Below, in pieces: positions 54,191-63,826 of a stretch of 64,000 bases of DNA. Under the pieces are notes generated by a model. It made no database searches, was not told where the DNA came from, and saw only the letters and a program-made list of their open reading frames with translations. Position 1 is the first letter of the stretch, and each line of letters starts with the position of its first letter. Location of the stretch: the NCBI RefSeq assembly GCF_004000845.1, contig NZ_BIMA01000002.1:85260-149259 (forward strand), in the 5' to 3' direction. Both the position numbers and the translations under genes were made by a program. The DNA is from Paenibacillus koleovorans NBRC 103111 (GTDB lineage Bacteria; Bacillota; Bacilli; Paenibacillales; NBRC-103111).

Positions 54191-57100
54191 CTACTTCTTC
54201 ACCCATGCATTAGCCAGCTCGAACGAATCGCCGGGCTTCAAGTCGATCCACACCTCAACGCCGTCGATCATCCGTCTTGCCTTCTGCCCCAGCTCCCGCT
54301 TCTTCGTCTCGAACGGACTGTCCGCATTCAAGCAGACGAGTGAGATATCGGTCTCCAAATGCAAAAGCTGCCCTTCCAGCCTAGGCTGCCGAAGCTGATA
54401 AGCGGACGGCTTCGCGTAATCCGGGGAATCGAACAGAGCCACCCGCCCTTCGATCGCACTCAAGTCCGCCAGCTCCTCGAAAGAGTCCGTCGCTGAACGA
54501 TCCCCGTCCGCTTCCAGCCGCACGGTCACGGTACCGGTTCCACCCTGCTCTTCCGCATTCACGACCGTTCCCCTCAACCAGGCCTCACGACGTGATTCCT
54601 GGACGCCCGGCGCCTCCAGAATCGTAAACCTCGTCGCCTCGGCCGCCAACAGCTGATCGCCGTTATAGCGTAGCAGCGTAGTTTTCGCATCGGTCACAAT
54701 CCGGTTCCCCAAGCTGTCTTCCCACTCGGCCCTCTCCCCGTCCCCATACGCGCTGATCAGGAGGTCGCGAACCCCGTTGCTATGACTCACTTCCACCCCG
54801 ACCGGCCCGAAGCCGTTTGCCGCCGCAGATGACGAAATCCTTTTCAAAGGTGCTACTGAACTCAAAAAGGGCTGCTGATCGTATGGCTCGAGCACGGAAC
54901 AAAACACCGCCGAATGTCCTTCAATATCCATCATGCCGGCCTCGCCTTGTTGACGCCACATGACGAATGGATGCCACTCCGCCCGACCCATCGCTTGGAA
55001 CCCTTTCTCCCCCACACTAACGACCACTTCCCGATCTGGATCACCGGCGCCAGGAACCGTATGCACCTTCAGAGCCGCCCCTTCATACCGATACGTCCAG
55101 CCGACACCTCCAGCTAACGAAGGCTTGACCTTCCGGATCGCTTTCATCCACCCGTAGCCCGGCTTCTCGTACAACGCGGCAGTCTCCTGCTCGTCCAATG
55201 TCTGGAGCAACGTCCCGTCAAGCGACACCCATTCCTCCTCGTCGATCCCATGAAACTCCACTTGATCGAGGCGCAGCATCCCTCCCGTGCTATAGTCGAA
55301 CGTCCGTCCCCCGTTTACATAGTTCAAATCGAGCACATACGCATCCGGCGAATCCGGTGCAGGTACGAGCCACACCCAACGCTCCGCGTGAGAGCCCGGC
55401 AGCATCAGCTCATTGCGCAGACCTGACGCTTGCATCCAGGCCCCTTCATAGTGAGCCAGCTGCTTCGAATACGACCATTTCTGATTGCGGCCATCTACGT
55501 GAGTCACCATACAGGCGGCGGAATGCGTCTCCCAGCCGTGATACTTCGGACTGATCCAGGTGTAAGGATAAGCTCCTATGCCAGCCATCAGATGATAGCC
55601 GTAAGCGCCGATCCACAGTCCGAGCTTGTCCCCATGTGCATGACCCGCCGTAGGCTGCCCATACAGAACGACATGTTTGCAATCCGCTGCAGTATGTCCG
55701 TGACGGAGCACGCTTGTTTCCGAATTTTGCAGCAAAAAGGGACCTTGCACCGCGCTCGCGCCAGCAGAACCGATGGAGCCTTCGAAACCGACAGCAGACT
55801 GCCAATCCATGCGAAGCGTTTCCACATCCGATGCCGTAGCCAGCAGCAGCAAACCGTGACAAAGATGCGTATCCCGAACCGCCATGACCCGTCCCGACTC
55901 CAGCTCTTCCTCGCTATACATTGCCAGCAGCGGACCTATGAGCGAGCGAAACGACGGCATACGCGCATACGTGATGTCGAACAGAGGCTTATACTCCGGC
56001 AGACCGGTTCTTCGCTCGCCGCTAATCGGTTCGTCGTTGTCCAGCGCCCAGTCGCCGAATGCCGGAATGATCGCCCCCATCTGCGTTCGGAACATGTAGT
56101 GGATGATACCCTGAACGCCATACTGCTTCTGCTCGAACATCGAGATCGGCTCGGGATAATGGTGGCCTTCCGGATCGGTGAACAAATAATTCGTATTCGC
56201 CATCATGACCAAATGGGCGCAAATGTGCTCGAGGTAGCCATAGGAATCATAGGCGAAGCGGCCGTCCCGATAAAACAGGTTGCGCAGCTTTCCCTGCAGG
56301 CTATGCGGCCCTTCCGTCAGCACATGGCGCATCAGCTCGCCGCTCTGCATGAAGCTCGCCAGCACGAGCTGCTTGTAGATGTAGCGAAGCGACCAATCGG
56401 CCGACCGGCGCACCTCGAGCTCGCAGCTGTACAGCAAGTACGGCATCAGCTCATGGACGGTTTCCTTCACGCAAAACGGTGTTGCGCGCGGTCGACCTTC
56501 GGCATCCGGTTTATGCGCCATAAACGATGCCAGCTCAGGAGCTAACACGTCAATGTCGTCATACAACAAATCAAGCGCCTCGAAAAAGTTGTCATACCAT
56601 TGCGACTCCGTCGTGGACGGCTCGGCGATATGCACAGTGTCGCTGAACGTCCCGTCGGCGAAATTGCCGTTCATGTACGGAATCAGCTCGGCGATCCGCC
56701 CGATGAGAAGCAGCGCCTTATGCGCATAGCGGCGATCTCCCGTCAAGACGTAGGCGTACGCCAAATTGTTGATCGCCCCGGCGTATTGACGTCCGCTCGA
56801 CTCCGGGCAAACCGCCGGATCTTCGATCGTCTGGCAATACGGCGCTCCCATCAGCATCCCGAGCACGAACAGTCTGTAAGCGCCTACAAACATATACCGA
56901 ACGTTCGGATAGGGGAACCCTTCCGGAGCGATAAACCCGTCGCCGGCATCCTCCAGCGTCAGTTCTTCGCCGGTGCCTGGGTTCGTCAGCTTCATGCCGA
57001 GCCTCCACCACATCCCCGTCAAAGGGTTGTAGAAGGCGTACGGCTCCTCGAGGCAAGTCTGCAGCATCCGGAAATTGCCGAACGTATAAGGATCGCCGTA

Positions 57101-58048
57101 ATATTGCGCCACCGTCAGCGCCCTCGGGTTGCCTGTCGGAACAAGCTCATACAGCTCTTCGTCGCTCTTCGCCGCCCAATAGTCGGCTACCTCGAGAATC
57201 GCCGCCTTCATCGCGCCGCCCCATGCCGTCGTCTCCGCATGACGCCGCGCCTGCTCCGCATCCTCGCGTCCGATGCGGCCGCTCATGCCGTTCCGCTTGC
57301 GCGTCACGAAGCGATGCAGCTCGGCCGGCACTTGCCGGCGCTCCCAGCGCGTCGGCAACCCGCGGCTGTCCTGATCCGCCGCCCTCACCGCAGCTTCGAC
57401 GCCCTCGCGATCAAGCCCGCGGGCAATCAGCAGGTCGCCCATGCCGTGACCGTGGACGATCGAGTCGCACGGAAGCCCGGACCACTTGATAATACCGCTG
57501 TCACCGGAGCCCGGCGTTTCTCGGAACACATTGAAGCCGACCCATCGCCTGTTGGATGAGTCCCCGTCTGCATCCTCGGCTCCTGCATGTTCCATCCCGA
57601 TTAAAGCAAGCGGCAGCTCGATCGTTACAAGTATGGTTCCATTATTTCCGCTTACCGCCGATCCCGCGAACCCATCCGGCAAAGGCTCATTTTCATATTC
57701 ATAGAGGAACCGCTCAAACTGAAAAGCATCCAAGCTCCCATAGACGGCCGGGTCCCCTCCGCTCCAAGACCAGCGAATCCTCATCATATTGTGCGGTCGC
57801 CTCCCATGATGCGCCGGATCCAACAGCAAGACGACATTCTCGTTGCCGAGCTTCCCTATGCCTTCGAGCTCCAGTACGAACCCGACCCGAGTGCCGTCCG
57901 TATAGGCGGAAATGGCGGTTTGCCGCTCCGTCGGCTTCAGCGTATGACCAATTGTGAATGCCGAATGTCGATCTGGCGCGACACCGCTCCCTTTTTCGTA
58001 TGCACACAGCACCGGATATAGCGTTTTCTCGTTGGTTTGAAGCTTCAC
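54191..58048 (-). CDS. Large heparinase II/III-family protein with an N-terminal CBM-like domain
   Basis: About 1285 residues from GTG at 58048, seven bases after AGGAGG; ATG at 58054 is only one base from that site. Residues 1-210 look like a beta-sandwich of the CBM9/DOMON type (VGFVLELEG, VVLLLDPAHHGRRPHN, RRWVGFNVFRETPG). The central part is an alpha-rich barrel (WYDNFFEALDLLYDDID, FAYDSYGYLEHICAH). Further on, HVVLYGQPTAGHAHGDKLGLWIGAYGYHL is the heparinase II/III catalytic-type segment, and a C-terminal beta domain follows. No signal peptide. Lyases of this fold cleave uronic-acid-containing polysaccharides. The gene begins 16 nt after arsB, suggesting co-transcription. Confidence 0.82.
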   Translation of the reverse strand: MKLQTNEKTLYPVLCAYEKGSGVAPDRHSAFTIGHTLKPTERQTAISAYTDGTRVGFVLELEGIGKLGNENVVLLLDPAHHGRRPHNMMRIRWSWSGGDPAVYGSLDAFQFERFLYEYENEPLPDGFAGSAVSGNNGTILVTIELPLALIGMEHAGAEDADGDSSNRRWVGFNVFRETPGSGDSGIIKWSGLPCDSIVHGHGMGDLLIARGLDREGVEAAVRAADQDSRGLPTRWERRQVPAELHRFVTRKRNGMSGRIGREDAEQARRHAETTAWGGAMKAAILEVADYWAAKSDEELYELVPTGNPRALTVAQYYGDPYTFGNFRMLQTCLEEPYAFYNPLTGMWWRLGMKLTNPGTGEELTLEDAGDGFIAPEGFPYPNVRYMFVGAYRLFVLGMLMGAPYCQTIEDPAVCPESSGRQYAGAINNLAYAYVLTGDRRYAHKALLLIGRIAELIPYMNGNFADGTFSDTVHIAEPSTTESQWYDNFFEALDLLYDDIDVLAPELASFMAHKPDAEGRPRATPFCVKETVHELMPYLLYSCELEVRRSADWSLRYIYKQLVLASFMQSGELMRHVLTEGPHSLQGKLRNLFYRDGRFAYDSYGYLEHICAHLVMMANTNYLFTDPEGHHYPEPISMFEQKQYGVQGIIHYMFRTQMGAIIPAFGDWALDNDEPISGERRTGLPEYKPLFDITYARMPSFRSLIGPLLAMYSEEELESGRVMAVRDTHLCHGLLLLATASDVETLRMDWQSAVGFEGSIGSAGASAVQGPFLLQNSETSVLRHGHTAADCKHVVLYGQPTAGHAHGDKLGLWIGAYGYHLMAGIGAYPYTWISPKYHGWETHSAACMVTHVDGRNQKWSYSKQLAHYEGAWMQASGLRNELMLPGSHAERWVWLVPAPDSPDAYVLDLNYVNGGRTFDYSTGGMLRLDQVEFHGIDEEEWVSLDGTLLQTLDEQETAALYEKPGYGWMKAIRKVKPSLAGGVGWTYRYEGAALKVHTVPGAGDPDREVVVSVGEKGFQAMGRAEWHPFVMWRQQGEAGMMDIEGHSAVFCSVLEPYDQQPFLSSVAPLKRISSSAAANGFGPVGVEVSHSNGVRDLLISAYGDGERAEWEDSLGNRIVTDAKTTLLRYNGDQLLAAEATRFTILEAPGVQESRREAWLRGTVVNAEEQGGTGTVTVRLEADGDRSATDSFEELADLSAIEGRVALFDSPDYAKPSAYQLRQPRLEGQLLHLETDISLVCLNADSPFETKKRELGQKARRMIDGVEVWIDLKPGDSFELANAWVKK

Positions 58049-58063
58049 AATCATTCCTCCTCG

Positions 58064-59359
58064 CTATAATAGCCACTTCAGCCATACATACAAACCCGTC
58101 AACGTCAGGAGCAAGGTCGGTACCGTCAACAGCACCCCGATTTTGAAGTAGTAGCCCCACGTAATCCGCACCCCTTTTCGCGCCAAAACATGCAGCCAGA
58201 TCAGGGTGGCCAGCGAACCGATCGGGGTCATTTTCGGACCTAGATTAGACCCGATCACATTGGCGTAAATAAGCATTTCCCGCATCAACCCATCCGTCTG
58301 TGTCTCGTCAATCGCCAGCGTCCCGACCAATAAAGTCGGCAAATTGTTCATCCCGCTAGACAAAATCGCCGACAAGTAGCCCATTCCTAGCGCTGCCACA
58401 TATAGGCCTTGCCCCGCGAACCATTCGATCAGCAGGCTCAATTGCTCCGTCAGGCCCGCATTACGAAGACCGTAGACGACCACGTACATGCCAATGGAAA
58501 AAATGACGATCGTCCAAGGAGCTTCTCGCAGCACTTTACCGGCATGAACCGCGCTGCTCCCGCTTGCGGCAGCCAAGAACACAGCCGCTGCCGCGCCAAC
58601 GAGCAGACAAACGGGAACAGGCAGCCACTCGCTGGAAAGATAGGCACCGAACAGGACGGCAATGATCCACCAGGACAAACGGAACAGCTTGACATCGCGG
58701 ATCGCCTCGGACGGTTTTTTCAAATCGGCGGGCCGATAAGCTTCGGGAATGCTGCGCCGGTATACGAGCACGATCATGAGCAGGCTGGCCACAAACGAGA
58801 CGAGATTCGGTACGACCATACGGCTCGCATATTCGACGAACCCGATGCCGAAATAATCGGCCGTCACGATGTTGGTCAAATTGCTCACGATCAGCGGGAG
58901 CGACGTCGTATCGGCAATAAACCCTCCGGCCATGACAAAAGCCAGCACGCGCCGCTCGTCCATCTGCAACGCTCTTACTTGCGCGAGCATGATCGGCGTC
59001 AAGATAAGCGCCGCTCCGTCATTCGCGAAAAACGCCGAAACCGCCGCCCCCAGAGCGAGCATGTAGAGGAACATGCGCTTGCCGTCGCCACGGGCCAGAC
59101 GAGCCATATGCAGCGCCGACCATTCGAAGAAGCCGACCTCATCCAGAATGACCGAGATGACGATCAAAGCTACGAAGGTCAAGGTGGCGTTCCATACGAT
59201 TCCTCCGACCGTCCAGACGTCGACCCAATTCACGATTCCGAACATCAGCGCCAACAAGGCGCCAACCGCCGCCGGCCAGCCGATGCTGAGCCCCCTGGGC
59301 TGCCAAATCACAAAAACCATGGTTGCTGCAAAAATTAGGATCGCAATGGAAGCAAACAA
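58064..59359 (-). CDS. arsB: Arsenite efflux permease ArsB
   Basis: 431 residues from a TTG start at 59359 (AGAGGGGAAG upstream). The segments TFVALIVISVILDEVGFFEWSA, SAFFANDGAALILTPIMLA, IADTTSLPLIVSNLTNIVTADYFGIGF, FSIGMYVVVYGLRNAG and ANVIGSNLGPKMTPIGSLATL agree closely with ArsB of staphylococcal arsenic plasmids. It is a 12-helix secondary permease that exports arsenite or antimonite. No arsR or arsC is nearby, which is unusual for a resistance gene. It lies directly upstream of a polysaccharide-lyase-type gene, probably in one transcript. A different oxyanion or organic anion substrate is therefore possible. Confidence 0.85.
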   Translation of the reverse strand: MFASIAILIFAATMVFVIWQPRGLSIGWPAAVGALLALMFGIVNWVDVWTVGGIVWNATLTFVALIVISVILDEVGFFEWSALHMARLARGDGKRMFLYMLALGAAVSAFFANDGAALILTPIMLAQVRALQMDERRVLAFVMAGGFIADTTSLPLIVSNLTNIVTADYFGIGFVEYASRMVVPNLVSFVASLLMIVLVYRRSIPEAYRPADLKKPSEAIRDVKLFRLSWWIIAVLFGAYLSSEWLPVPVCLLVGAAAAVFLAAASGSSAVHAGKVLREAPWTIVIFSIGMYVVVYGLRNAGLTEQLSLLIEWFAGQGLYVAALGMGYLSAILSSGMNNLPTLLVGTLAIDETQTDGLMREMLIYANVIGSNLGPKMTPIGSLATLIWLHVLARKGVRITWGYYFKIGVLLTVPTLLLTLTGLYVWLKWLL

Positions 59360-59463
59360 AAAAATGACTTCCCCTCTCTTGTGCCTGTCCCTTAGTTGTA
59401 TTTCTTTTCTGTGAATATCTGACTCTACTATATCGAGAATCTTATCGCTTGAAAAGCATAGAA

Positions 59464-59509
59464 AATAAAAATCCGCCCCCTGTCCTGGTTGGACAGACGG
59501 AGCGGATTT
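59464..59509 (-). terminator. Terminator of the RND efflux gene
   Basis: On the minus strand AAATCCGC ... GCGGATTT outer stem with CTGTCC / GGACAG inner stem, followed by TTTTATTTTC. It starts about 15 nt after the pump stop codon. Confidence 0.8.
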
Positions 59510-59526
59510 GCCAGCCCGCTATACGA

Positions 59527-62500
59527 TTAGGAAGTCAAGGTCATGCTTTTCATCTGACGCTGCTTTCTCGACTTACGGAAGAAGAACAGCTCATACACGC
59601 AAGGGACGATAACCAGGGTCAGCAGCGTGGCGACGGCCAGACCGCCAATAACAACGATGGCCAAGCTTTGCGAGACGATGCTTCCTGTCTCCGCGGTGCC
59701 GAATACGAGCGGCAGCATTGCACAGATAGTGGCGATCGCCGTCATCAGAATCGGGCGCATCCGGGAGCTCGCCGCTTCGAGCAACGCTTCGCGAATCGGC
59801 ATCGTTTCTTCGTTCTGCTTCACGCGGTCGATCAGGACGATGGCATTCGTGACGACGATGCCGATCAGCATCAGAGCGCCGAACATTACTGTGAAGTCCG
59901 GAGTGACGCCCGATACGAGCAAGCCGAGCACCGCGCCGATAGCGGCCAGCGGCAACGAGAACAGGATGGCAAGCGGCGCACGCAATGTTTTGAAGGAAAT
60001 GACCATGACCAGATACACAATACAGATCGAGATGAGGGCGGTCGTGCCCAGATCGGCGAAATCTTCGGATTGGTCGGCGGATGCACCGCCAACATGCAGC
60101 TCCATACCGCTAGGCAGCTTTATTGCGCCGGTCCGCTTTGTGATCTCGTCGCCTGCCAGCGACAGCTGTCTCGGCTCCACAGTAGCGGAAACGCGGACAA
60201 ACGGTTTGCCTTCCTTATGATACAGCATGCTGGCTTCATCGGTTTTGGTCAACTTAGCTACGGAGGATAGCGGTGCCGGACCTTTATCCGTCATGATGGA
60301 CAGCGAGGACAGATCGCTCATCGATTTCGGATTGATGACCGGGTTCAAGTAAACCGTAGCATGCTGCTTGTCGATCTGCATCATGCCGATTGGAACCGGG
60401 TTCAGCATGCCTTGCAGCTGTATCGACAGCTCTTGGGCGTTCGCTTGGGCCGAATCGACTTCGAACGTGTACACCGGCTTCTTCGAATCCTGATTGCTTT
60501 TCACTTTCAGGACACCTTCGACGGTGCGTATTTGCTCCATTACTTTGCTGGCCGTTTCATTCAGCTTAGTGGGATCGTCACCCGTGATGTCGACGAAAAT
60601 TTCCGTTGCGCTTGCGTTTGTTGCGAAGTCCAGCGCTCCTGCATTCAGCTCGGCGCCCGGGAAATTCGGACGTTGTCCTTTTACAGCTTCAATCAGCTTC
60701 TCGGCATCCGCCCCTTTGTTCATCTCGATCATGTACGAGACGAGTGTAGGCGATTGCACGGTACCTTCTTTGGCCGAGTCGGCGCTGTTGCCGAATTGCA
60801 TCATGCTCCACTTCGGTCCTTCTTGTTTGTTCAGAAATTGTTCCAGCTTTTTGCCTTCTGCAAGCACTTTGTCTGTCGGCATGTCGCTAGGATACTCGAG
60901 CGTGACCATCAGGTTTGCGGCGTTGGACGAATCGATTGCGCCTTTCGGCATCGAGACGTACATTCCGATCGAACCGGCGAACAGAACACCTGCGGTCAGC
61001 AGCGGCACCCATTTGTGAGCCAAATTCCAACGGAGGAAGCCGCTGAACTTCTCGGAAGGCTGATGCTCCTTCGGTTTGGCATTTCTCAGCATGGCGGCGC
61101 TAAGCAGCGGTACTACGGTCAACGCTACGAGCAACGAGGCCAGCAGCGAGTATGTGACGGTTAGCGCGAACGGCAGCAGGAACGCTTGGAGCGATCCGCG
61201 CAGCAGCCCCATCGGCAGGAAGACGGCAACCGTCGTAATCGTCGATGTCGTGATGGCGGAAGCGACTTCCTTCGTGGCGTCGATGACGAGCGACACCGAG
61301 AAGGTTTCCTTTTGCAGACGGCGGTAAATGTTCTCGATGACGACGATGCTATCGTCCACGAGTCGTCCTACGGCCACAGCCACACCGCCTAAAGTAATGA
61401 CATTCAGCGATACACCAGACAAGTCGAGCAAGTACAGCGTAATAGCCAACGAAAGCGGAATCGAGACGATTGTGATGAACGTCGTTCTCAGATTGCGCAG
61501 GAACAACAGAATGACGGCAGTAGCGAACAGCGCGCCCAAGAGCACTTCACGCATCATGCTGTTCACGGAATCGACTACCATTTCGGATGTGCTGGAGAGC
61601 ACGCGAACCTCGGCGTTCGGCATTTCGCCCGCGAGCCGATCGACGGTCTCCTGCACCGTGTGGCCTACATCCACGGCATTGGCGCCGGAAGCTTTCGAGA
61701 TCGTCAGTACCAGAATATCTTTGCCATCGATGCGGCTCACGCTTTCCTGGTTCGAGTTCAGCTTCACTTCCGCCACATCGCCGAGCGTAACGCCTGGCGC
61801 AACAGGCAATTTCTTCAGCGTCTCCAGGCTGTCCACTTGACCGGACACTTTGATATTGCCCATCGTGCCGTCGATCGTTTTCTCGCCAATCGAGGAGGTA
61901 GCGTCACGACCTTGCAGAACGCCCATCAGCGACTGGAACGGGACGTTTATCTGGCTTAGCTTTTGCGGATCGGCAGTTACGCCTACGGACGGAGACGATT
62001 TACCGTAAAACGATACGTTGCCCGCCCCTTTGATTTTCTGGAATTCCGGTAAAATTTGATCTTCAGCTATCTTCATGTTTGTCGGAGTCAACCCGTCCTT
62101 GAAGGACAGAGATACCCAGGACACCGGAATCATATCGGTGTTTAATTGCAGCACATACGGCGGCGATACGCGCTCCGGCAGTTGAACGGCATTCACCGCT
62201 TCTTGCACAGCAGCTTTCGCTTCTTTCATATTCGTCTTCGAGTCGAACGTCAGGTCGATCTTGCTAAATCCATCCCCCGTCGAAGACAACATTCCCGTCT
62301 TGCCTTTCACTAGCGACACGGCCTTCTCCAGCGGCTCGGTCACGCTCGTTTCCATGGACTTGGCGTCATAGCCTTGCCCGATCGCCGTCACCGTTACAGC
62401 CGGATTGTCGGCGGACGGCAGAAATTCCATCGGCAGCATCCAGTAGCTGAATACTCCTACCAACAAAGCCATGACGACCCCGATTTTCATCGCCGCTTTG

Positions 62501-62532
62501 TTGCGGAACGCCCAATTTGTAATACCTTTCAT
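59527..62532 (-). CDS. RND-family efflux pump, AcrB/SwrC-like
   Basis: 1001 residues with the twelve-helix RND layout and two large extracytoplasmic loops. The TM4 acidic pair (GRLVDDSIVVIENIYR, D393-D394) and the N-terminal NKAAMKIGVVMALLVGVFSYWMLPMEFLPSADNPAV match the hydrophobe/amphiphile family, whose Bacillus representative SwrC (YerP) exports surfactin-like molecules. The second half repeats the fold (VTPDFTVMFGALMLIGIVVTNAIVLIDRV). No membrane-fusion protein is adjacent, consistent with some Firmicute RND pumps. Upstream start ATG at 62532 has AGAGGGGA. Substrate unknown. Confidence 0.9.
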   Translation of the reverse strand: MKGITNWAFRNKAAMKIGVVMALLVGVFSYWMLPMEFLPSADNPAVTVTAIGQGYDAKSMETSVTEPLEKAVSLVKGKTGMLSSTGDGFSKIDLTFDSKTNMKEAKAAVQEAVNAVQLPERVSPPYVLQLNTDMIPVSWVSLSFKDGLTPTNMKIAEDQILPEFQKIKGAGNVSFYGKSSPSVGVTADPQKLSQINVPFQSLMGVLQGRDATSSIGEKTIDGTMGNIKVSGQVDSLETLKKLPVAPGVTLGDVAEVKLNSNQESVSRIDGKDILVLTISKASGANAVDVGHTVQETVDRLAGEMPNAEVRVLSSTSEMVVDSVNSMMREVLLGALFATAVILLFLRNLRTTFITIVSIPLSLAITLYLLDLSGVSLNVITLGGVAVAVGRLVDDSIVVIENIYRRLQKETFSVSLVIDATKEVASAITTSTITTVAVFLPMGLLRGSLQAFLLPFALTVTYSLLASLLVALTVVPLLSAAMLRNAKPKEHQPSEKFSGFLRWNLAHKWVPLLTAGVLFAGSIGMYVSMPKGAIDSSNAANLMVTLEYPSDMPTDKVLAEGKKLEQFLNKQEGPKWSMMQFGNSADSAKEGTVQSPTLVSYMIEMNKGADAEKLIEAVKGQRPNFPGAELNAGALDFATNASATEIFVDITGDDPTKLNETASKVMEQIRTVEGVLKVKSNQDSKKPVYTFEVDSAQANAQELSIQLQGMLNPVPIGMMQIDKQHATVYLNPVINPKSMSDLSSLSIMTDKGPAPLSSVAKLTKTDEASMLYHKEGKPFVRVSATVEPRQLSLAGDEITKRTGAIKLPSGMELHVGGASADQSEDFADLGTTALISICIVYLVMVISFKTLRAPLAILFSLPLAAIGAVLGLLVSGVTPDFTVMFGALMLIGIVVTNAIVLIDRVKQNEETMPIREALLEAASSRMRPILMTAIATICAMLPLVFGTAETGSIVSQSLAIVVIGGLAVATLLTLVIVPCVYELFFFRKSRKQRQMKSMTLTS

Positions 62533-62706
62533 CTTACGAATCCCCTCTCCTAACAGTTGATTTTCACAGTTATTAGATTAACGTGATTCCGATTCCATCA
62601 GAAGCGCCCCGAGAATGGTTTTGTGCTGGACCTAGGTCGGGGGGCCGAATCGGTATGCAGCCTGAGAAAGGAGAGAGAGAAACCAAGCAATTTGTTCGCC
62701 AAAAAG

Positions 62707-62746
62707 AGAACTTATGTTTGTGCGAACTCGAGTTCTATGGTATAAT
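62707..62746 (+). promoter_or_regulatory. lexA promoter with two SOS (LexA) boxes
   Basis: Box 1 AGAACTTATGTTTG (62707-62720) and box 2 CGAACTCGAGTTCT (62723-62736) fit the Bacillus LexA/DinR operator CGAACN4GTTCG-type pattern. The promoter is TTGTGC (62718-62723), 17-bp spacer, TATAAT (62741-62746), so both boxes overlap it and predict autorepression. Confidence 0.85.
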
Positions 62747-62778
62747 TTTCACATAATCCGTAGATGGAGTGAGCCTTT

Positions 62779-63396
62779 ATGAGCAAAGTATCGAACCGAC
62801 AGCAAGCGATATTGGATTTCATCAAGAGCGAGGTGCGGGAGAAGGGCTATCCGCCTTCCGTTCGCGAGATCGGCGAGGCCGTACAGCTCGCTTCCAGCTC
62901 CACGGTCCACGGACATCTGGATCGGCTGGAGAAGAAAGGCTTTATTCGTCGCGATCCTACGAAACCCAGAGCGATTGAGATTCTCGACGGCGAGACTTCG
63001 TCTCCGTTCGCGCTTAGCGTCTCCCGAGTGCCGTTGATCGGTCGCGTTACCGCGGGTTCTCCTATCATGGCGACCGAGAATATCGAAGATTACTTCCCGT
63101 TGCCTGCGCACTATGTGAAGGACGACAACGTCTTCATGCTTCGCATTGTCGGTGACAGTATGGTTGAGGTCGGCATCCACAATGACGACTGCGTGATCGT
63201 GAAGCAACAGCAGTCCGCGAACAACGGCGACGTCGTCGTCGCGATGACCGAGGAAGACGAAGCGACCGTGAAGACGTTCTACAAGGAACGGGACCACATC
63301 CGGCTGCAGCCGGAGAATGCGTCCATGGAGCCGATCCGGCTCAAGAACGTGACGATTCTCGGCAAGGTCATCGGGCTGTTCCGCGACATCCGCTAA
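62779..63396 (+). CDS. lexA: LexA SOS repressor
   Basis: 205 residues. The N-terminal winged helix is [37 protein letters not shown] and [12 protein letters not shown]. The self-cleavage bond is Ala92-Gly93 (RVTAGSP), and the catalytic pair is Ser127 (GDSMVE) and Lys165 (ATVKTFY). In DNA damage, RecA filaments trigger cleavage and release SOS genes. Two boxes in the promoter show autoregulation. Its neighbours are an RND pump gene on the opposite strand and a repeat-filled downstream region; the yneA division inhibitor often linked to lexA in Bacillus is not seen upstream here. Confidence 0.96.
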   Translation: MSKVSNRQQAILDFIKSEVREKGYPPSVREIGEAVQLASSSTVHGHLDRLEKKGFIRRDPTKPRAIEILDGETSSPFALSVSRVPLIGRVTAGSPIMATENIEDYFPLPAHYVKDDNVFMLRIVGDSMVEVGIHNDDCVIVKQQQSANNGDVVVAMTEEDEATVKTFYKERDHIRLQPENASMEPIRLKNVTILGKVIGLFRDIR

Positions 63397-63406
63397 GGTT
63401 AGTATG

Positions 63407-63453
63407 CAAAAGCCATCCCCGCTCGATTGTTCGAGGCAGAGGATGGCTTTTTT
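63407..63453 (+). terminator. Terminator of lexA
   Basis: AAAGCCATCC / GGATGGCTTT outer stem with an inner TCGA / TCGA stem, followed by TTTTTT. Confidence 0.85.
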
Positions 63454-63533
63454 CATGTGAAGAGGTGTCGATACATTCTCGGTCGCTCAGAGTTCCTGTT
63501 TACACAGGAGGAGTAGCATTAACCATGCGTAGA

Positions 63534-63826
63534 GGCGCAATCTCGCTAACAAACTCGCTCGTTCTGTGTACCAAATTACTCAGAGGGAATACCTTTCTCA
63601 TGGAACAGGTGCAATCACGCTACAAGCTCTCTCACTCTGAGTACCAAATTACTCAGTGGGAGTACCTTTTTCATTGATGAGGTGCAATCACGCTACAAGT
63701 TCGCTCACTCTGAGTACCATATTACTCGGCGGGAGTACCTTTCTCATGGAACAGGTGCAATCACGCTACAAGTTCGCTCTCTCTGAGTACCATATTACTC
63801 GGCGGGAGTACCTTTTTTCGCTAATC
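63534..63826. repeat. Four tandem 73-bp repeats downstream of lexA
   Basis: Units at 63534-63607 (74 bp), 63608-63680, 63681-63753 and 63754-63826 begin GGYGCAATCNCGCTA. Each carries the palindromic core GAGTACCAWATTACTC and GGGAGTACCTTT. Units 2-4 are nearly identical; unit 1 has diverged. Short reading frames crossing the repeats lack ribosome binding sites and are not regarded as genes. No spacers separate the units, so this is not a CRISPR. Confidence 0.85.

Noticed and set aside
63534..63826. CRISPR array
   Set aside because: The repeats are directly adjacent with no unique spacers, and no cas genes are nearby.
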